Source: Mercurialis annua (lineage: Eukaryota; Streptophyta; Magnoliopsida; Malpighiales; Euphorbiaceae). From it: DNA of 64,000 nucleotides. Positions within the stretch are counted from its first letter, which is position 1. Each line of letters opens with the position of its first letter. The notes beneath the pieces were generated by a model that was not told where the DNA came from, made no database searches, and saw only the letters and a list, made by a program, of their open reading frames with translations. The stretch lies in NCBI RefSeq assembly GCF_937616625.2, contig NC_065574.1, positions 12,278,501 through 12,342,500 on the forward strand, given 5' to 3'. This document shows positions 12,238 through 25,310 of this stretch, piece by piece. A program made the position numbers and the translations under genes.

Positions 12238-13610
12238 GGCTTAATCACCAAAAAATGCCAAACCTATACGTCTTGTGTCAATTATAGCCAAACCTTTAAA
12301 AATCATTAGATTTAGCCAAACCTTATATGTTCTGTTTCTTTTTTAGCCATTTTTGAATCGAATCAGTTTTTTTTGACACCGTGTAGTCCACGTCACCGCC
12401 AACTAAGCAATTGGCTGTCATGGCAGCTGAAATATTTAAATAAGATTTGGCTATAACTGACACAAAATGCATAGGTTTGGTATTGTTTGGTAAAGAAAAC
12501 TAATTTTAAAATTAAATAATTAAATGATTAATTATATTATAATAAAACTCATATATATTTATAAAATAATATTTTTATTTGACGCTTTATTTTTTTACTA
12601 AATTTAAATAATTCTAATAAATTGTTTTTACATATTTGATGGTTATATAATTAATTTAAATTCTATTAACAAAAAATGTCATATTCATCTTAAAATTTAT
12701 TTTTTTTTAAATTCCAGTCGTCGGTTCTTTGACACCGCCACCGTTTGAGACCCAATTGTTCGTCTTCCGACGAACAATCTGAGAGTAATATAGACAACAA
12801 ACATACGACAGTGTTCATAATTCAACTATAGACATATAAACATAAAAATAATCACTGAATAGACTGCTTATTCAAAGGACGAGTGTAATTATTTTCTCAT
12901 TTTTTTTCTTTAAAAAGTGAAGCTCATTGTACTGTAATCAATATATATATATATATTTATCATGATGTTTATAAGCATAAATGCATATGTCATTTTACTC
13001 GGCATAGCCAAAAACTTACCTTAATTTACACATAACTATTTTATTTATTACCTAAACCCAGTCATAATAAGATCTCAACAACATTAAAATAATAAATCAA
13101 GTTCAAAATCATCATGAACATTAAATCCTTTCACCAAATTTAATTCAACATTAATTCCTAAATAATACATTAATTCATTTTTTTAATTACGCATTCATTA
13201 AGATATATTATAATATAAATTTATTAGATTTAATTAGGTTTAATAAAAAAATTAAAATTAATTTTAATTAGTATTAAATAGGAAATATTAATTATTTTTA
13301 AATATATATAAATTTCATAAATGATATAATTAATTTACTAATTATTAAATTTAAAAATTGGCTTGAATTTAAAATTAGGTTTATTCATCCAAAAAATATC
13401 AAACCTATTTTTTTTGTGTCAGTTATAGCCAAACCTTATTTAAATATTTCAGCTGACATGCCAGCCAATTGCTTAGTTGGCGGTGACGTGGACGACACGA
13501 TGTCAGAAAAACCGGTTCGATTCAAAAATAGCTAAAAAAGAAAAAACATATAAGGTTTGGCTATAATTGACACAAAACATATAGGTTTGGCATTTTTTGG
13601 TGATTAAGCC
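12238..13610. mobile_element. Composite Mutator-type element built of two inverted-repeat ends
   Basis: The element starts GGCTTAATCACCAAAAAATG and ends CATTTTTTGGTGATTAAGCC. A perfect 9-bp TSD, TTATTTATA, flanks it at 12229-12237 and 13611-13619. Each end (about 12238-12492 and 13375-13610) is itself a hairpin-type unit of about 240 bp: CCAAACCT...GTGTCAATTATAGCC is followed by its complement. The AT-rich centre has no coding frame. It looks like two copies of one MITE that now move as a single unit. Confidence 0.8.
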
Positions 13611-13967
13611 TTATTTATATGCTAATTTGGATCGAAGTCAAAACTGAACTTGCTCATGAGATGAGATCAAACTCATCCTTTAACATATTTTTAAAAAGTT
13701 AAATTATATCATTTAAATTTAAATTATAAATCAAAATTTAATATAAATAATTTAACTCTATGATTAAATAATATATTTTAAATTAAAAATAATTTATTCA
13801 TAATTAAAAAGCATATTTTGCGCTAATAATCGAGCTCATATGCGAGCCATCCCACAAACGCATGTTGTATTTATATATGAACCTCACGAGCTCACATATT
13901 TCATAAGAGCATTTTTAATAATATTATTTATATTAAATTTATATTCTCTTAAATGAAGAGTATTATA

Positions 13968-14104
13968 ATTATGAAAACGGATAAATTAAATAGTCATAAA
14001 TTAGAAAGATCGTCGAATTAAATTTAATTGTATATATATATATATATATATTTAATTAAATGGTCTCTCTAATTTATAACTCTTTAATTTATCTGTTTTC
14101 ATAA
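13968..14104. repeat. Imperfect hairpin repeat with (TA)n loop
   Basis: The left arm, from TTATGAAAACGGATAAATTA, is complementary to the right arm ending TAATTTATCTGTTTTCATAA. The arms are about 55-60 bp with several mismatches, and a TA microsatellite at about 14030-14050 forms the loop. It is most likely a small MITE. I found no evidence that it is a microRNA gene. Confidence 0.55.
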
Positions 14105-15192
14105 ATCCCAACTAATTATAGTTGTTTAGTTTAATTAAATGTAAGTAATAGAATATAAAATGGACTGTCAAATTTAACTTTTTACGTTATCAAGAGTCAA
14201 AACTCAGTCTCTTTTAAATATATAGTAAATATATATAGTAGAGAGTTCATCACATTTATAATTTATTGTCAAACTTTTAAATTAAAGAGTTGAACTCTTG
14301 AATCCACTAGTATGCTTTTCCCAAGTTATATACAAGCAAACTAGCAAGCTAATGAGAAATTCTTGTGTGAACCTAGCTCACCACGTAAGATTGTGAACTA
14401 TCCATTAAATGTATTACACTCCAAGCGAGTACACGAGTTGTTTGTGAATATAAACAAACTATCATTACTATACTCAAAGTCGGATCATTTAAATAAAAGA
14501 ACATATTAGAAGTAAAACTCATTCATTTAGACTAATGAATGAGCTCGAGTCGAACTTTTATCAAGCCGAACACCAAACCAAACCGTTCATTAATAGCTTG
14601 GTTTATTTACAACCTTAACTAATAACAATCAAATACATTTTCAAAATGCTGAAATACTTATTAGAAAAAAAATTAGACACTACTATTTTATTTCTTCAAA
14701 AAGAAAAACTAGTAGACCTAACCTAAAACTAAAACTTTAATATATGAATTTTAAATTGGAGTCATATACTAAATATTTTCCTTTCACTCTCTGCTCTTCT
14801 TCCTCTAATGAGTTGCATTGTCCTTCTGCTAGAGTATCTAGCTCACCAAAATCTATGACTTCATATTATCTACTCACTTCTCACTTTACTAAATTTGCCA
14901 CAAAAACATGTTCATCTCTTGAAAAAGACCAAATTTTTCTTTTCTTTTCTTCTGTTCAATGTAATGGGCTGCTCTGAAACTTGTTGAAGAACACAGCTTT
15001 TAACCAAAACATACCAAAAAAAAGAAGAAATAAGAACATCTAAAAAGCTTGCCCCACTTCTTTTTTTCTTCTCTAATCCTAAAAGAACACACATTTTTTC
15101 ATAAACTTTACACTACACTGTCCCCATTTCACTGAAAAAGAAAACCATCCACGCCTGTAGAAGCCAAAGAAAAAACACAGTTTGTTTTAACA

Positions 15193-18100
15193 ATGGGGTG
15201 TGTGGCCTCCAAGCTGGAGGAGGAAGAAGAAGTGGTGACCATCTGCAGAGAACGAAAGCGCCAGCTTAAGCTAGCTGTTGAGAGAAGATATGCACTAGCT
15301 GAATCCCACTGTAGATACTGTCAGTCTCTATATGCGGTTGCTGCTGCTATAAAGTTGTTTATAGCTCGCCATGCTTCACCATCTTCACCGTTTCTCATCA
15401 CTTTTCCTCCGCCGTGTCCGCCGTCGGAGGCGTCTGGTCAGCAGAATATGATAGAAAACCCCATGTTTCTGCAGCAAGGGGGAAGTGAGAGTCATGAACA
15501 GTCCACTAGCCAATGCCATGAAGCTATTACTAACTGTGAGTCTTGTGGGACTTCTGTAACTTCAACGGATTCTAGTGAGGAAGGGACTAAAGAAGAGGGA
15601 TTAGAGGAGGGAGATGAGCGAGGGTTTGGTTATTTTTACATGCAAATGCAGCAGCAGACTGTGACAACCACTCAGTTGCCACAGGCTGAGCATTTCGGGT
15701 GGGATTTCTTTAACCCTTTTGATACGGTTAGACCGGAGATTATGAGTGGTTTTAGAAGCTGTGATGATGATTTGAAGGTGGTAAGAGAAGAAGAAGGGAT
15801 TCCAGACTTGGAGGAAGAGGAGGAAGAAGAGGAAAATATGGAAGAACAGCGAAGAGGAACCGAAGAAGAAGAGAAAAAAAGAGCAGTTAATGAAGAGAAA
15901 GGGGATCTGGTGGTTCAAGAAAATGTGAATAATTTTGATAATAATGAGAGTAATGGAAGTGAAGGGGAGCAAAAAGGACTTACTGTGATGGATGGAGCAG
16001 AGAAAGGTAGAGAATTATTAGATGCATTGAAGGATATTGAGGATCATTTTATAAGGGCTTATGATTCTGGTAAGGATGTTTCAACAATGTTGGAGGCTAA
16101 TAGAGTTTATTTCCAATCTGGCTTGGAGGAGATCAAAGGTTGGTTTTTATTTTGCATTAATGTTGTTTTGTGTTTTCATTAGGTACTTTATGAGTATGTA
16201 ATCTTGAAAGTTTAGATTGGTACTCTCTATATAGTTATTTAGTGGTTTAATTTTCTTGAACTACTTAGATTTTTAGCCATATTTAAGATTTCTTCTTTGT
16301 GTATGCATATTTGTGACTCCTACTTCTGCAATAGTAAATGATATGTGAAAAGGATGTTTTTATACGTTGAGTGCGTTTGGTTCAAATGAATTCCATAAAT
16401 AAATTATAAAGCTCGTTTGTAAATGAAACGAATTGCCAGAGTAGAATTGAAATAAGGATTCCGGAAAGTGGAGCGAAAGCTGCTCTAAACATGATACAAG
16501 TTGAGCAAAACAAAGGGTTCGTTCAACAGTAAGAAGTGATGAAAGTGGATGTTTCTCATGCATGCATATTTTTGGTATCCTAATAGCTTATGATAAAGTT
16601 TAAAGTGTGTGTTTGTTTCTGATTAGTTTTGATAAAACTTTGCTGCATTTTCTTTTGGTAAGCAGAGAATTCGACAAAATTTATTCAAGCTATTACGTGG
16701 CATCGGTCAATTTCATCTAATAAGCCTTCATCATGTAAGAGTCTTGTAGCATCCAGTTCTAAGAGTTCAACGAATTGGACAGAGTATAAGAATGATCTGT
16801 TTGATGATTATGGTGGAATGATGAATTCAGGAAGCCATTCGCTGACACTTGGGCGGTTGTATGCTTGGGAAAAGAAGCTTTATGAAGAAGTTAAGGTAAG
16901 ATAAAGTCACTCTTCGGTTTTCAAGATTACTCGATTGCAATAGGTTGTCGCATCTGTTTTAGGTTGTAGGAATGTGTTTCAGAGGTTTCGGAGATAAGAA
17001 CTCATCTTTCTTTGTTTTGTTTTTTTGATCTAATTTAATTTATTTGTTGTTACCGTTCTTTAGGCTGGAGATAGCACAAGGAAAATTTATGAAAGAAAAT
17101 GTGGGCAGTTGAGAAATCAACATGTTGGAGGAGATGAACTTGCTATGGACAAGACCAGAGCTGCAGTTAAAGACTTATATGCGAGAATCCTGGTTGCAAT
17201 TCGAAGTGCAGAGTCGATATCAAAGAGAATTGAGAAGCTTAGAGATGAAGAACTTCAGCCTCAAATCGTGGAACTCTTGAAAGGGTACTAAAAAGTTGTT
17301 TTCCGAATTTAAAGCAAAAATGAAAATAACAATTGTGTTCATTTCTTTGTTTATTTTCTCAATGTGCAGCCTAACTCGCACCTGGAAGGTTATGTTTGAA
17401 TCTCATGAAACCCAAAACAAGATTCTTTGTGAAGTAAAATCTTTTGCTTGTCCTACAAGTGGAAAATTCTGCAATGACTCTCATCGCCTCGCCACACTTC
17501 AGCTTGAGGCCGAGATTCACAATTGGCGTGCATGCTTTACGGAATATGTTGCAGCTCAAAAAGCATATGTCGAGGCTCTACATGGTTGGCTAACCAAGTT
17601 CTTAGTCCCTGAAGTTGAATTATACTCCAGGGGCAGGAGATCTCCAGCACCATACCGAGCTAATGGTCCACCATTACTCGTGATCTGCCATAGTTGGTTA
17701 TCTTCAATGGAGAAGTTACCGGATAAGACTGTAACTTTCGCACTGAAAAGCTTTTCAAAAGATGTAAAGGCCTTGTGGTCTCAACAAGGAGAGGAGCAGC
17801 AACAGAAGAGGAAAGTCGACAGTCTCGCAAAAGAACTCGACAGAAGGACTCTAGCAGTTCAGAAGGCGGAGACAAGGTTATTGGAGTCCAAATTTATCGA
17901 ATATAAACCCGATCAAAACGCAGAACATCATGACGACCATTGGACTGAGAAGAAAGACCAGTTAGATATATTCAGGAAAAAGTTGGATATAGAAAGGTCG
18001 AAACACCACAACGCTATGCAAGAAACACATAGGATAACATTAAGCGGTTTCCAGACAGGATTTACGACAGTTTTTGAGTCGTTAGCAGAGTTCTCTAAAG

Positions 18101-18210
18101 CTTCTATGAAAATGTACAATGACCTTGTCAACTGCAGCGCGATCATTGGACAACCCGATAATAAGTCATACATAGAGGGCAGTGAAGTTGAAGAAAATGG
18201 GAGCAGGTGA
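15193..18210 (+). CDS. DUF630/DUF632 protein (NRG2/REL2-like)
   Basis: Four exons with in-frame GT-AG introns: 15193-16138, 16666-16895, 17064-17284 and 17370-18210, giving 745 aa. The N-terminus MGCVASKLEEEEE starts the DUF630 domain (residues 1-60) and has Gly2 and Cys3, as expected for N-myristoylation and palmitoylation at membranes. Residues 60-270 are low-complexity, with Ser/Thr-rich and strongly acidic Glu runs. DUF632 runs from about residue 270 (GRELLDALKDIEDHF) to about 590, including SHSLTLGRLYAWEKKLYEEV and WRACFTEYVAAQKAYVEALH. A helical, coiled-coil-like tail follows. Family members include NRG2 in nitrate signalling and REL2 in leaf shape; which paralogue this is cannot be told. 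Intron 1 (16139-16665) is followed by compact exons, and reading into it gives a false stop at 16180. The ATG is the first in frame and encodes the conserved MGC start. Confidence 0.93.
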
Positions 18211-19495
18211 CAAAAAGCATTGGAGTTGATAGATATGTTGTATATTAATTCATGTCGAAGCAGCTCGCTGAGACGAATTGATTTCTAAATTTATTTGATT
18301 GATTGTGTATGGATGTAATGCTCACAATTTTGTTGGGAAGTGTTGTAAATTACCTGATCTAATGCATTTCTTGGTGAAATGAACAAGAAATGTATAGATG
18401 GGAATTTGAAGTGAGCATTTCATTCATCCCTTGTAATTACTTGTAATCTGGTGTTGAATGGGGGAGTTTGGTTTATTTGTCTATTGAATGTCTTTTCTAA
18501 ATAGGGGTGTGCATGAACCGAACCGAAACGAGTTGATAAATTCAGTTATGTTCAGTTTGATTATAAAAAGTTTTTTCTAAAAAAAAATTAATTCTTCAGT
18601 TTATTTTGGAAAGTAAGTTAATCTTTTTGTTTTTATTTTATTTGGGGTTAGATTTGAATGTGAATATTGATTTTACAATGGCATCTAATGGCAGCAGGCA
18701 GGCTGAGCACAACTGACAGGTGCAAGAATTGATGCAGAATAAAAAAATGAAAAGAAATGGTTGAAGAACCCACCATTTTGGCCTTTTTGAATGGACCATT
18801 ATGCACACATTCAGTCAAGGCAGAGCAAATTAATATGTTTTAAATTAAAACAAAAATTATATTATTATTATTATTATTATTATTTTCTATCAAACATATG
18901 TGACTAAACTTTAAGTCATTCCTTTTACATAAGCAGGGTTATAAAGGGTCTTTTTTTCCCCAAACCAAGGTCATCACTTTTAAACAAAATACTATGAATT
19001 AGTATTTTGACTCGTTACACCTTTCTGGATGAAGTGACAAAAAAACTATTGGAGCCTTAAATACAGATTGAAGCTGAAGTGACGGAATATTATTCGCGGT
19101 GTTATTTTTATTCAAAGTCATGAATTTGCCTTTAATTGATCTTTTGTGCCAAGTCAGAAGAATGAGTATTCCATTATAAACTATTTTTAGTAAATTAAAC
19201 ACAAATAAAATGAACCAGACATCTCCTAACTTCAAATCAGCAGGTTCTACTAATGAATATGAGCAAAGAAGAGCAGGGTATCCAAGGTTGAAGAACAAAA
19301 ATATACAGTAACCAACTTCCCTTAAAAATGCAATTACTTCTTTAGGTTTATTGCATTACATCTATTTGTAGTTTTTGTACAATATGCAATGATACACATC
19401 CTAATAAACAAAAAAAAGAGGGTGTTGGGTATGAATTATGATGATGCAAGTGATTAATTACAGCTTTTAGTTACAACTACTATCTCCTTGTAATC
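18211..19495. other. Spacer between convergent genes, with an hAT-end fragment and microsatellite
   Basis: It holds the 3' regions of the convergent DUF632 gene (+) and CPP1 gene (-). TAGGGGTGTGCATGAACCG at 18502 matches the 11-bp TIR of the complete hAT at 45150, followed by GAACCGAA motifs, so this is a degraded hAT end. An (ATT)n microsatellite lies at about 18857-18884. A 99-codon minus-strand frame at 18999-19298 has no recognisable domain and I do not call it. Confidence 0.5.
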
Positions 19496-22400
19496 CTACC
19501 TTAGGTAAAGCGAAACCAAGAGTTGAGAGAAGAGAATGAACTCGCTGACAACAGCGGCTGGGGAATGTATCCCAAGGAACGGAACAATGTCGACCTGCAA
19601 CCAGTTCTCGACTGCTGACCCAACTACAGCACCAGCCACAAGCCCTCCTAATGTTATTACAGTCGCCTTTCCTGTCGCCATGGAAGAAAGCACATTAGAT
19701 GCTACCTAATGCTTTTATTATTGAATAAACTTAGTTTCGTCGCAGACTGACAGCTATCTGTGTTGCACTGAAACGTTGAAATGGAAAATACTGAAACGAA
19801 AAACGCCAAAATGATATTTTTTACAAGTACAGTTTATAAATACAAAGTTGTGGAGTTCCATTAACATTTTCGAAAATGGAAATGAAATCATGAAACGTAG
19901 CACTCGACAAGTTTCCATGCAATATAGACCGCTGCGTTGAACATCAATCTTGCCTAAACTATATTTAGAACATACGGGGTGAGAAAGTAAGTTGGCATTG
20001 TAACTTTGATAAACATGTGAAGTATCAATTAGACAGTCAATGTCAAATGCACTGTTAGCAGTTCAGAACGGCATATAAACTAAAAGACACAGAAGACTTT
20101 ATCAATTCATAAAAACAAGATCAAATTTTGTGGTTCTTATACATGACCAGTGGTTAGCCTGAACAACAGCAGGAAGAAAGAGACTCAGTTTCACCAAAGA
20201 CAGACATAAGTTTCATCTACACGTTATTTCTAACCATCCAGATATCTAAATGTTGCAAATCAACGAAACTCAGAATTCACAAAGCAAATTTCATTTAAGG
20301 CGCAAAAGGGTTTCTAGAGCTCGGTGTCGCAGTCTGAACGAAAAGAAGTTCATCATTTACAAAGAACATAGAATGAAATTTGCTTTTAATTAGTTATATG
20401 CATGATATATAGAGAAAAGTTATTAATCTTCAGGGTATCCATCTAAAGTTAACAAGCTAAGCACCTACAGAAAGAACACAAACAAATATCATTTGAAAAA
20501 TAAAATTGAGAAGATGCCATTAAATGCTTTATTTTCAACATGGAAAATGAAGAAAAGATATCTAAATCATGTGTGTTCGTTGCAGCTTGACATGCTATCA
20601 ACTATCAAGGCTATCTATATTTTACTTTGAAATATTCAGCTTCATTTATAACAACTGTTAGTAAATTCAATAAACAATTCAAATACTTCCAAAAGAATTT
20701 ATAACTCATAAAAAAATCCAAAATATATCAGATAGATTAGGGCCACGTGAAACTCAAGAATGAAAATAAGATTCATAAACAACCTTTCACGATTATTGTT
20801 TTGTTTGAAAATCAGAAGCGAAAGGGAAAGGATAGAGAAAGACAAAAGGGAGGATCAGAAACCAAGGATGCCATGAATGAAGGATCAGCTTCAAGTGACT
20901 TGGGTGTGTCCTGATCGGATTCTGGTGCATCTATAGTGGGTTATGGTAGATTAGAAACATTCATGAGTATCGGTGCAGCAACTTGCTGGTAGACCTGTGG
21001 TGAAGGTCGGTGCAGCAACTTGCTGGTAGACCTGTGGTGAAGGTCTGTGAGGTTTGTCAAATAACCAATCCACCCGTAACTCAAACTATCAGGTGTTCCA
21101 ATAATATAATTATCCTAACACACCCTACATGCAAATGTGCATTGGGCTTGAAGTGTGAACAAACAAGCACATAGGCCCACCTCACCTTGTGCTCACATTG
21201 TGCTCAATTATTTTATTTAACCAAATGGGAGTTGGCAAGGATCGCACTCTTGACCTTCCAATCATAGAAATATCATATAACTAATCCACCCAATAGCTCA
21301 AACTATTGGATGAGGCTCCAACTATAGTATTATCTTACCGAGGTTCGACCCTATGTGCCTTGAATCTTAGGTATGTCTCAGATGCAGCATTGACCACTAT
21401 GTCTCAAATTTTCCATCATTGTAAGCCTTGACAACTATCTCCGATATTTAAGTTCAAAAGGTATGAAACAAATGCAAAACTGTTTAAGGTTCATTTGATA
21501 TTCATTTAAAATCATTACCTAACTTCACATTCTTTTTGGTCATGAAGTACAAGGAAGCCCCAAAACTTGTAGCCAAGACCAAGCCAGGAACATCGGCCCC
21601 GGCATATGGTGCAGCAGATGTTGAGGAAACTCCATTAACATAAGTTAAGGCCATCATAGCTCCATAAACTCCTGCTTGTATTCCCAAATCACCTGTTGAT
21701 GGTGTTTCCAGTGAAACAGATGTCTTTTTCATTGTCGTTTGCAGCCACTGAGGTACTGATCCCATTCCTGGACCATTTACGGGTTTAACATCAGCATATC
21801 TGATGCCGCTATTAACAACTTTCCCAGCTCGGCGTTGAGTTAATCTTTGCATGAGCAGCATATCATATGCAGCCTCAACCTAATTTACAGTCAATCATAA
21901 GAATGATTAGAATCATCTAAAAAAGTTACCTACTTGTCAATATCATCAGCATAAACATTGTTTCTTTTGACCAGTGCTAAAGGTAATAGATAATTACCCA
22001 TATTGATACGAAGAAAATGCAAAATCCATAAAAAGAAGTACAATTCAAATCAATGAGAACTAGTGGTACTTTAGAATGATAAAGCACCATAATGAAATGG
22101 GCCTACAATATAAGATAGGTATCAACTTAAAATTTGGCTTTCTTTTTCTTCCTTATCTATTAGGTCTTTTAAGACGTTATCAGTTCCTCACCTTGAGTTT
22201 CATGCACAGCTGCAAAATCACAAACTAAATTCCCCATCACTGAACATTTGATTTCATTACTTGATATATTTTGTCCTTTTAATAACCAAAGAATAATGAA
22301 AAATGGGACTATGGACATAATTAGAGGCTTAACATGGACATTAAATTACACGGGATAAATTAAAAAAAGATCCACTCAAGAAGCTTGACAAAAATTAAAA

Positions 22401-23582
22401 GGTAGTCGCAAATTATCCAACGCATTTTTTCACAAACAGATTAAAGCTGGAAATTCAATCCCCCACCAATAAAGTACTCAACAAGACTTTAGTATCTCTC
22501 ATGTAACTTCAAACAAGAACTTAGAAACCACAAATAATGGTTCCAGTCTCTAACTATTAACCAGCTAATGAATTCTAAAGTTAATCTATATGGATATTGG
22601 TCGACACGGAAATGAAAGTCACATGAAAACTAGCAGTTTGTCCTGTCAATCGTTCAGGACTATAACTCAATTTTCTTCCAAAATACAACACAAAGCATTT
22701 TTACCAATTGAACTTAACACGATAGCATTAGAAATAAACTCAATCCTCAATAAAACACAACAAAATGTCCAATTAAGTCACCTAGCTCAAGAATCAGTTA
22801 CTTGAACACAACTAACAAATATTCTTCAAATTATACTCAAAACCCCAGAAATCATTCTAAAATAGACATAACAAAACATCCAACTTTCTCAAAACCCAAC
22901 ACTAGCATCCTCCTAATTCAGTTAGTTAACCAACAACTAGGTAGCACGGACACGGTACACTTGGACACCAACACGGCGAAATAAGATTTCCTATGTGAAA
23001 AATCGACACATCAACTGTCCGAAATGTTTCCAAAACGGGACACATGGATTGAATGAAGTGTCTATGCTACCTAACAAGGTATAAATTCAAAAAACAAAAC
23101 TTCAAACCTTCAAATTCCAATCAATAAATTCCTCAAAATCTACTTCTACTAACCAATTGATTCACTCATTGCATACCAAACATCAAAAAAGTTCAAATCT
23201 TTTGAAATCAAGAACAAGAATTTGCACAGAAAGTAACCTGAGCACAGGCATCTTGGTCATCCTTACAAGAACCAAGAACTGACTTTTTAGCTCTCAGAAT
23301 ATCATCAAAAGAAGCATTTTCAGACACACCCAGAAGCTTAAGTGCGTTCTCCACGGACATCTCGAACGGAGCCGAATCATCAGCAGCTCGAGAACCAGCT
23401 CTACCTCTCACCACCGCTTTTCTCCTCGGAGACGGCACAGTACTGAGCCGGTTCTTGAAGGGTTTTAAGTGGGTGTTCATTAGATTAGTGGCTGATGCTG
23501 GTGAAGAAGATGGTGGTCGGGGGAATGGAGAATTGGAGGATGGAGAGTTGGGTCTGACGGAGGAGAGAGTGGCCGCAGCCAT
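19496..23582 (-). CDS. CPP1: Chaperone-like protein of POR1 (CPP1/CDF1), chloroplast
   Basis: Three exons on the minus strand: 23582-23238, 21879-21519 and 19671-19496. All introns are GT-AG and the frame is continuous, giving 293 aa. Residues 1 to about 60 are Ser/Pro/Arg-rich, like a chloroplast transit peptide. A J-like domain without an HPD motif follows (SVENALKLLGVSENASFDDI ... VEAAYDMLLMQRLTQRR, about 74-130). The C-terminal half has hydrophobic segments (LGIQAGVYGAMMALTYVNG, LVLATSFGASLYFM, LGGLVAGAVVGSAVE and the C-terminal SEFILFSQLLVSLYLR), as in the membrane part of CPP1. The family protects and stabilises protochlorophyllide oxidoreductase during chlorophyll synthesis; that role is known for the family, not shown here. 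The ending LVSLYLR is family-typical. The introns are long (1.4 and 1.8 kb) and hold small repeats. Confidence 0.93.
20971..21044. repeat. Perfect 37-bp tandem duplication in CPP1 intron 2
   Basis: Two identical 37-bp copies (20971-21007 and 21008-21044) of a unit containing GCAACTTGCTGGTAGACCTG. Perfect identity implies a recent duplication. Confidence 0.9.
21056..21345 (-). mobile_element. tRNA-derived SINE-like sequence in CPP1 intron 2
   Basis: The minus strand reads TTTGAGCTATTGGGTGG followed, about 40 bp on, by GGTCAAGAGTGCGATCC. These resemble degenerate tRNA A and B boxes at the usual spacing. A related ACCAATCCACCCGTAACTC block at about 21062 suggests a second partial copy. The boundaries are uncertain. 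Confidence 0.4.
22938..23073. mobile_element. Small TIR element in CPP1 intron 1
   Basis: The left end TAGGTAGCACGGACACGG and the right end GTGTCTATGCTACCTA are imperfect inverted repeats, giving a 136-bp unit. Similar GGTAGCATGG...GGACACGG sequence occurs at about 35562-35590 in an intron of the flavoprotein gene. No clear TSD was found. Confidence 0.45.
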
Positions 23583-23599
23583 TTTTGTGGACTGTTAAG

Positions 23600-25305
23600 G
23601 AAGAAAGTTGGAGTTTTTGTTTTTGTTTTTGTTTATGAATAGAGATTAGAGAGTGTTGCAAGGAAGAATAGAAACGGTTTGGTTTTAGATTTTTCTTATG
23701 GTGGAAATGTTTTGGTGTTGTAGATGTATCTAAATGTTGATTGGCAAAATTTACGTTTGGCCCTTGTACGTTTTTTAATTTTTATTTTAAATCCTATATT
23801 TATTGCATTGAATTATGACCGTAGATACTTATTTTCCGGACATTAAAAAAGCGATTAAGATCTGACACTTTAACTAAAAAAATTCCTCAAGGGTTAATTA
23901 TTGATGTAGCGGAAGTCACGAATAAACATAAGAATAATTTGAAAAATGTTGATGAACAAATAATAGTAGTAATTAACTATGATGTTCTATTAATTCAATA
24001 ATATATTAGAATATAGACAATAAACGTCGTTAATTCTAATGAATACCGATATTTGAAAAATTACACATAAATTGTCTCACAAACGTTAAAATTGCCGTTT
24101 ATTATCCCATAGTATTGTTTAAATACTAAAACAAATAAAAACTCTAAACTAGGCATAAAATAAAATAAGTGTAATAAACATCAGTCATAAAAAATGATTT
24201 TTTAATTCAAATAACTAACATTCAGGTTCGATTATCTTTTATACTGACTCAATTTTTTCATTTTTAAAATACGGTACCCGGAGATAATTATTTCTTTTAT
24301 ACAACCACTATTAATACACAAATAAAATCAAAAACTCTCATTAACTCATTTAATTTTCACTCTTCTCTTTTCTTCTTCCTTTCTTAACAATGAGATTTCT
24401 CTTTCTATGGCACTTGATTTTCTTCCATCCTCTAATTCTTTTTCTCCGCTGCCATTTTCATCGTCGTAGTGTCGCTGCTGTTCTTCTATCTCCGTGCTTC
24501 TTATTTTTTCTTCAGATTTGAATCAAAGTCTATTGTCGGATAGAAGAATAGCTATCATTTTTAACAATTTTAAAAAGTTTGTTAAAGGCATATGATCGGA
24601 TTTCGAGGCAAAAAAATTCACCTTTCTTATTTTTCTTCGTATTCAAATTTATAAATTTTGTTTGTTAACTGTTTTTTATTAATCGTGATTTTTCACCATT
24701 AAAAATATATAAAGATTATTTATAAGAAATACAGTACTACTTTTCATGTAAATAATTTTTTTATGGTTTTATGGAATTATTTCTGTATTTTTATTGTGTT
24801 TAGTTGTATTTCTGTGTTTTTTTTATTCTGCAGCACGATTTGTTGATGATGGTTGATTGATGGATTATTGTAATGTTAAAGTGTTGTCGATTTTATGTTG
24901 ATAATTAGTTGATATTTTCTTCATTTTAACATTGGTAAATAGGATAATATTGTCCGTGAAATAAACTAAAATAAAAAATAAAAAATCAACTAAGACTAAG
25001 ACTAGGTAATGATATATTAGCATGGAGGAAGGAGACAAATAATGATGTTGAATTATTGTAATATTACAGTGTTAATATTGCATTAATTTTCGGTTCATAT
25101 TTTGTTGAGTTTGACAATAATGGCGTTGAATTATTGTAATTACAATGTTGATCTTGTGTTGATATTTTGTTGATATTTAATTGATTTTAACATTAACGAA
25201 AAAGACCACATTATATGTGAAATGAAATAAAAAAAATTAAAATTAAATTGAAACAATATTGAAAAATAAAAATTAATGTAAAAAAAGATTGAAAATTTTA
25301 AATTA
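23600..25305. other. Intergenic DNA with degenerate GTTGAT-rich repeats
   Basis: This region lies upstream of CPP1 (its promoter lies at the left end, right of 23582). No gene was found. From about 24830 to 25200 the sequence has recurring TTGTTGAT, GAATTATTGTAAT and TGATATTTTGTTGAT motifs. These resume at 32115-32165 after the LTR retrotransposon, so the repeat pre-dates that insertion. Confidence 0.45.
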
Positions 25306-25310
25306 GTTAG

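Larger units (their letters stand above)
11953..14617. repeat. Candidate non-autonomous hAT-like element hosting the 12.2-13.6 kb MULE
   Basis: The sequence on either side of the 12238-13610 element is of one kind: AT-rich with scattered CGTTCATTTAAATGCTA and GAGCTCG motifs. The left edge (TAAGGTGTTCATATTC) and right edge (GTTTATTTACAACCTTA) are weakly inverted. No TSD was found, so the boundaries are tentative. An AT microsatellite lies at about 12938-12956. No gene is visible in this region. Confidence 0.3.

Noticed and set aside
13968..14104. Hairpin as a microRNA precursor
   Set aside because: A (TA)n loop, AT-rich arms and spread mismatches fit a MITE better; no evidence for a defined mature duplex.
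15601..15972. A 123-codon minus-strand frame opposite the DUF632 gene
   Set aside because: It is the antisense shadow of the acidic Glu-rich exon (GAA/GAG repeats read as Phe/Leu/Ser).
18999..19298. A 99-codon minus-strand frame downstream of CPP1
   Set aside because: No recognisable domain, no conserved start; lies in the 3' spacer of CPP1.
22590..22984. Plus-strand frames of 71 and 60 codons
   Set aside because: They lie in CPP1 intron 1, opposite its strand, low complexity and overlapping a small TIR element.
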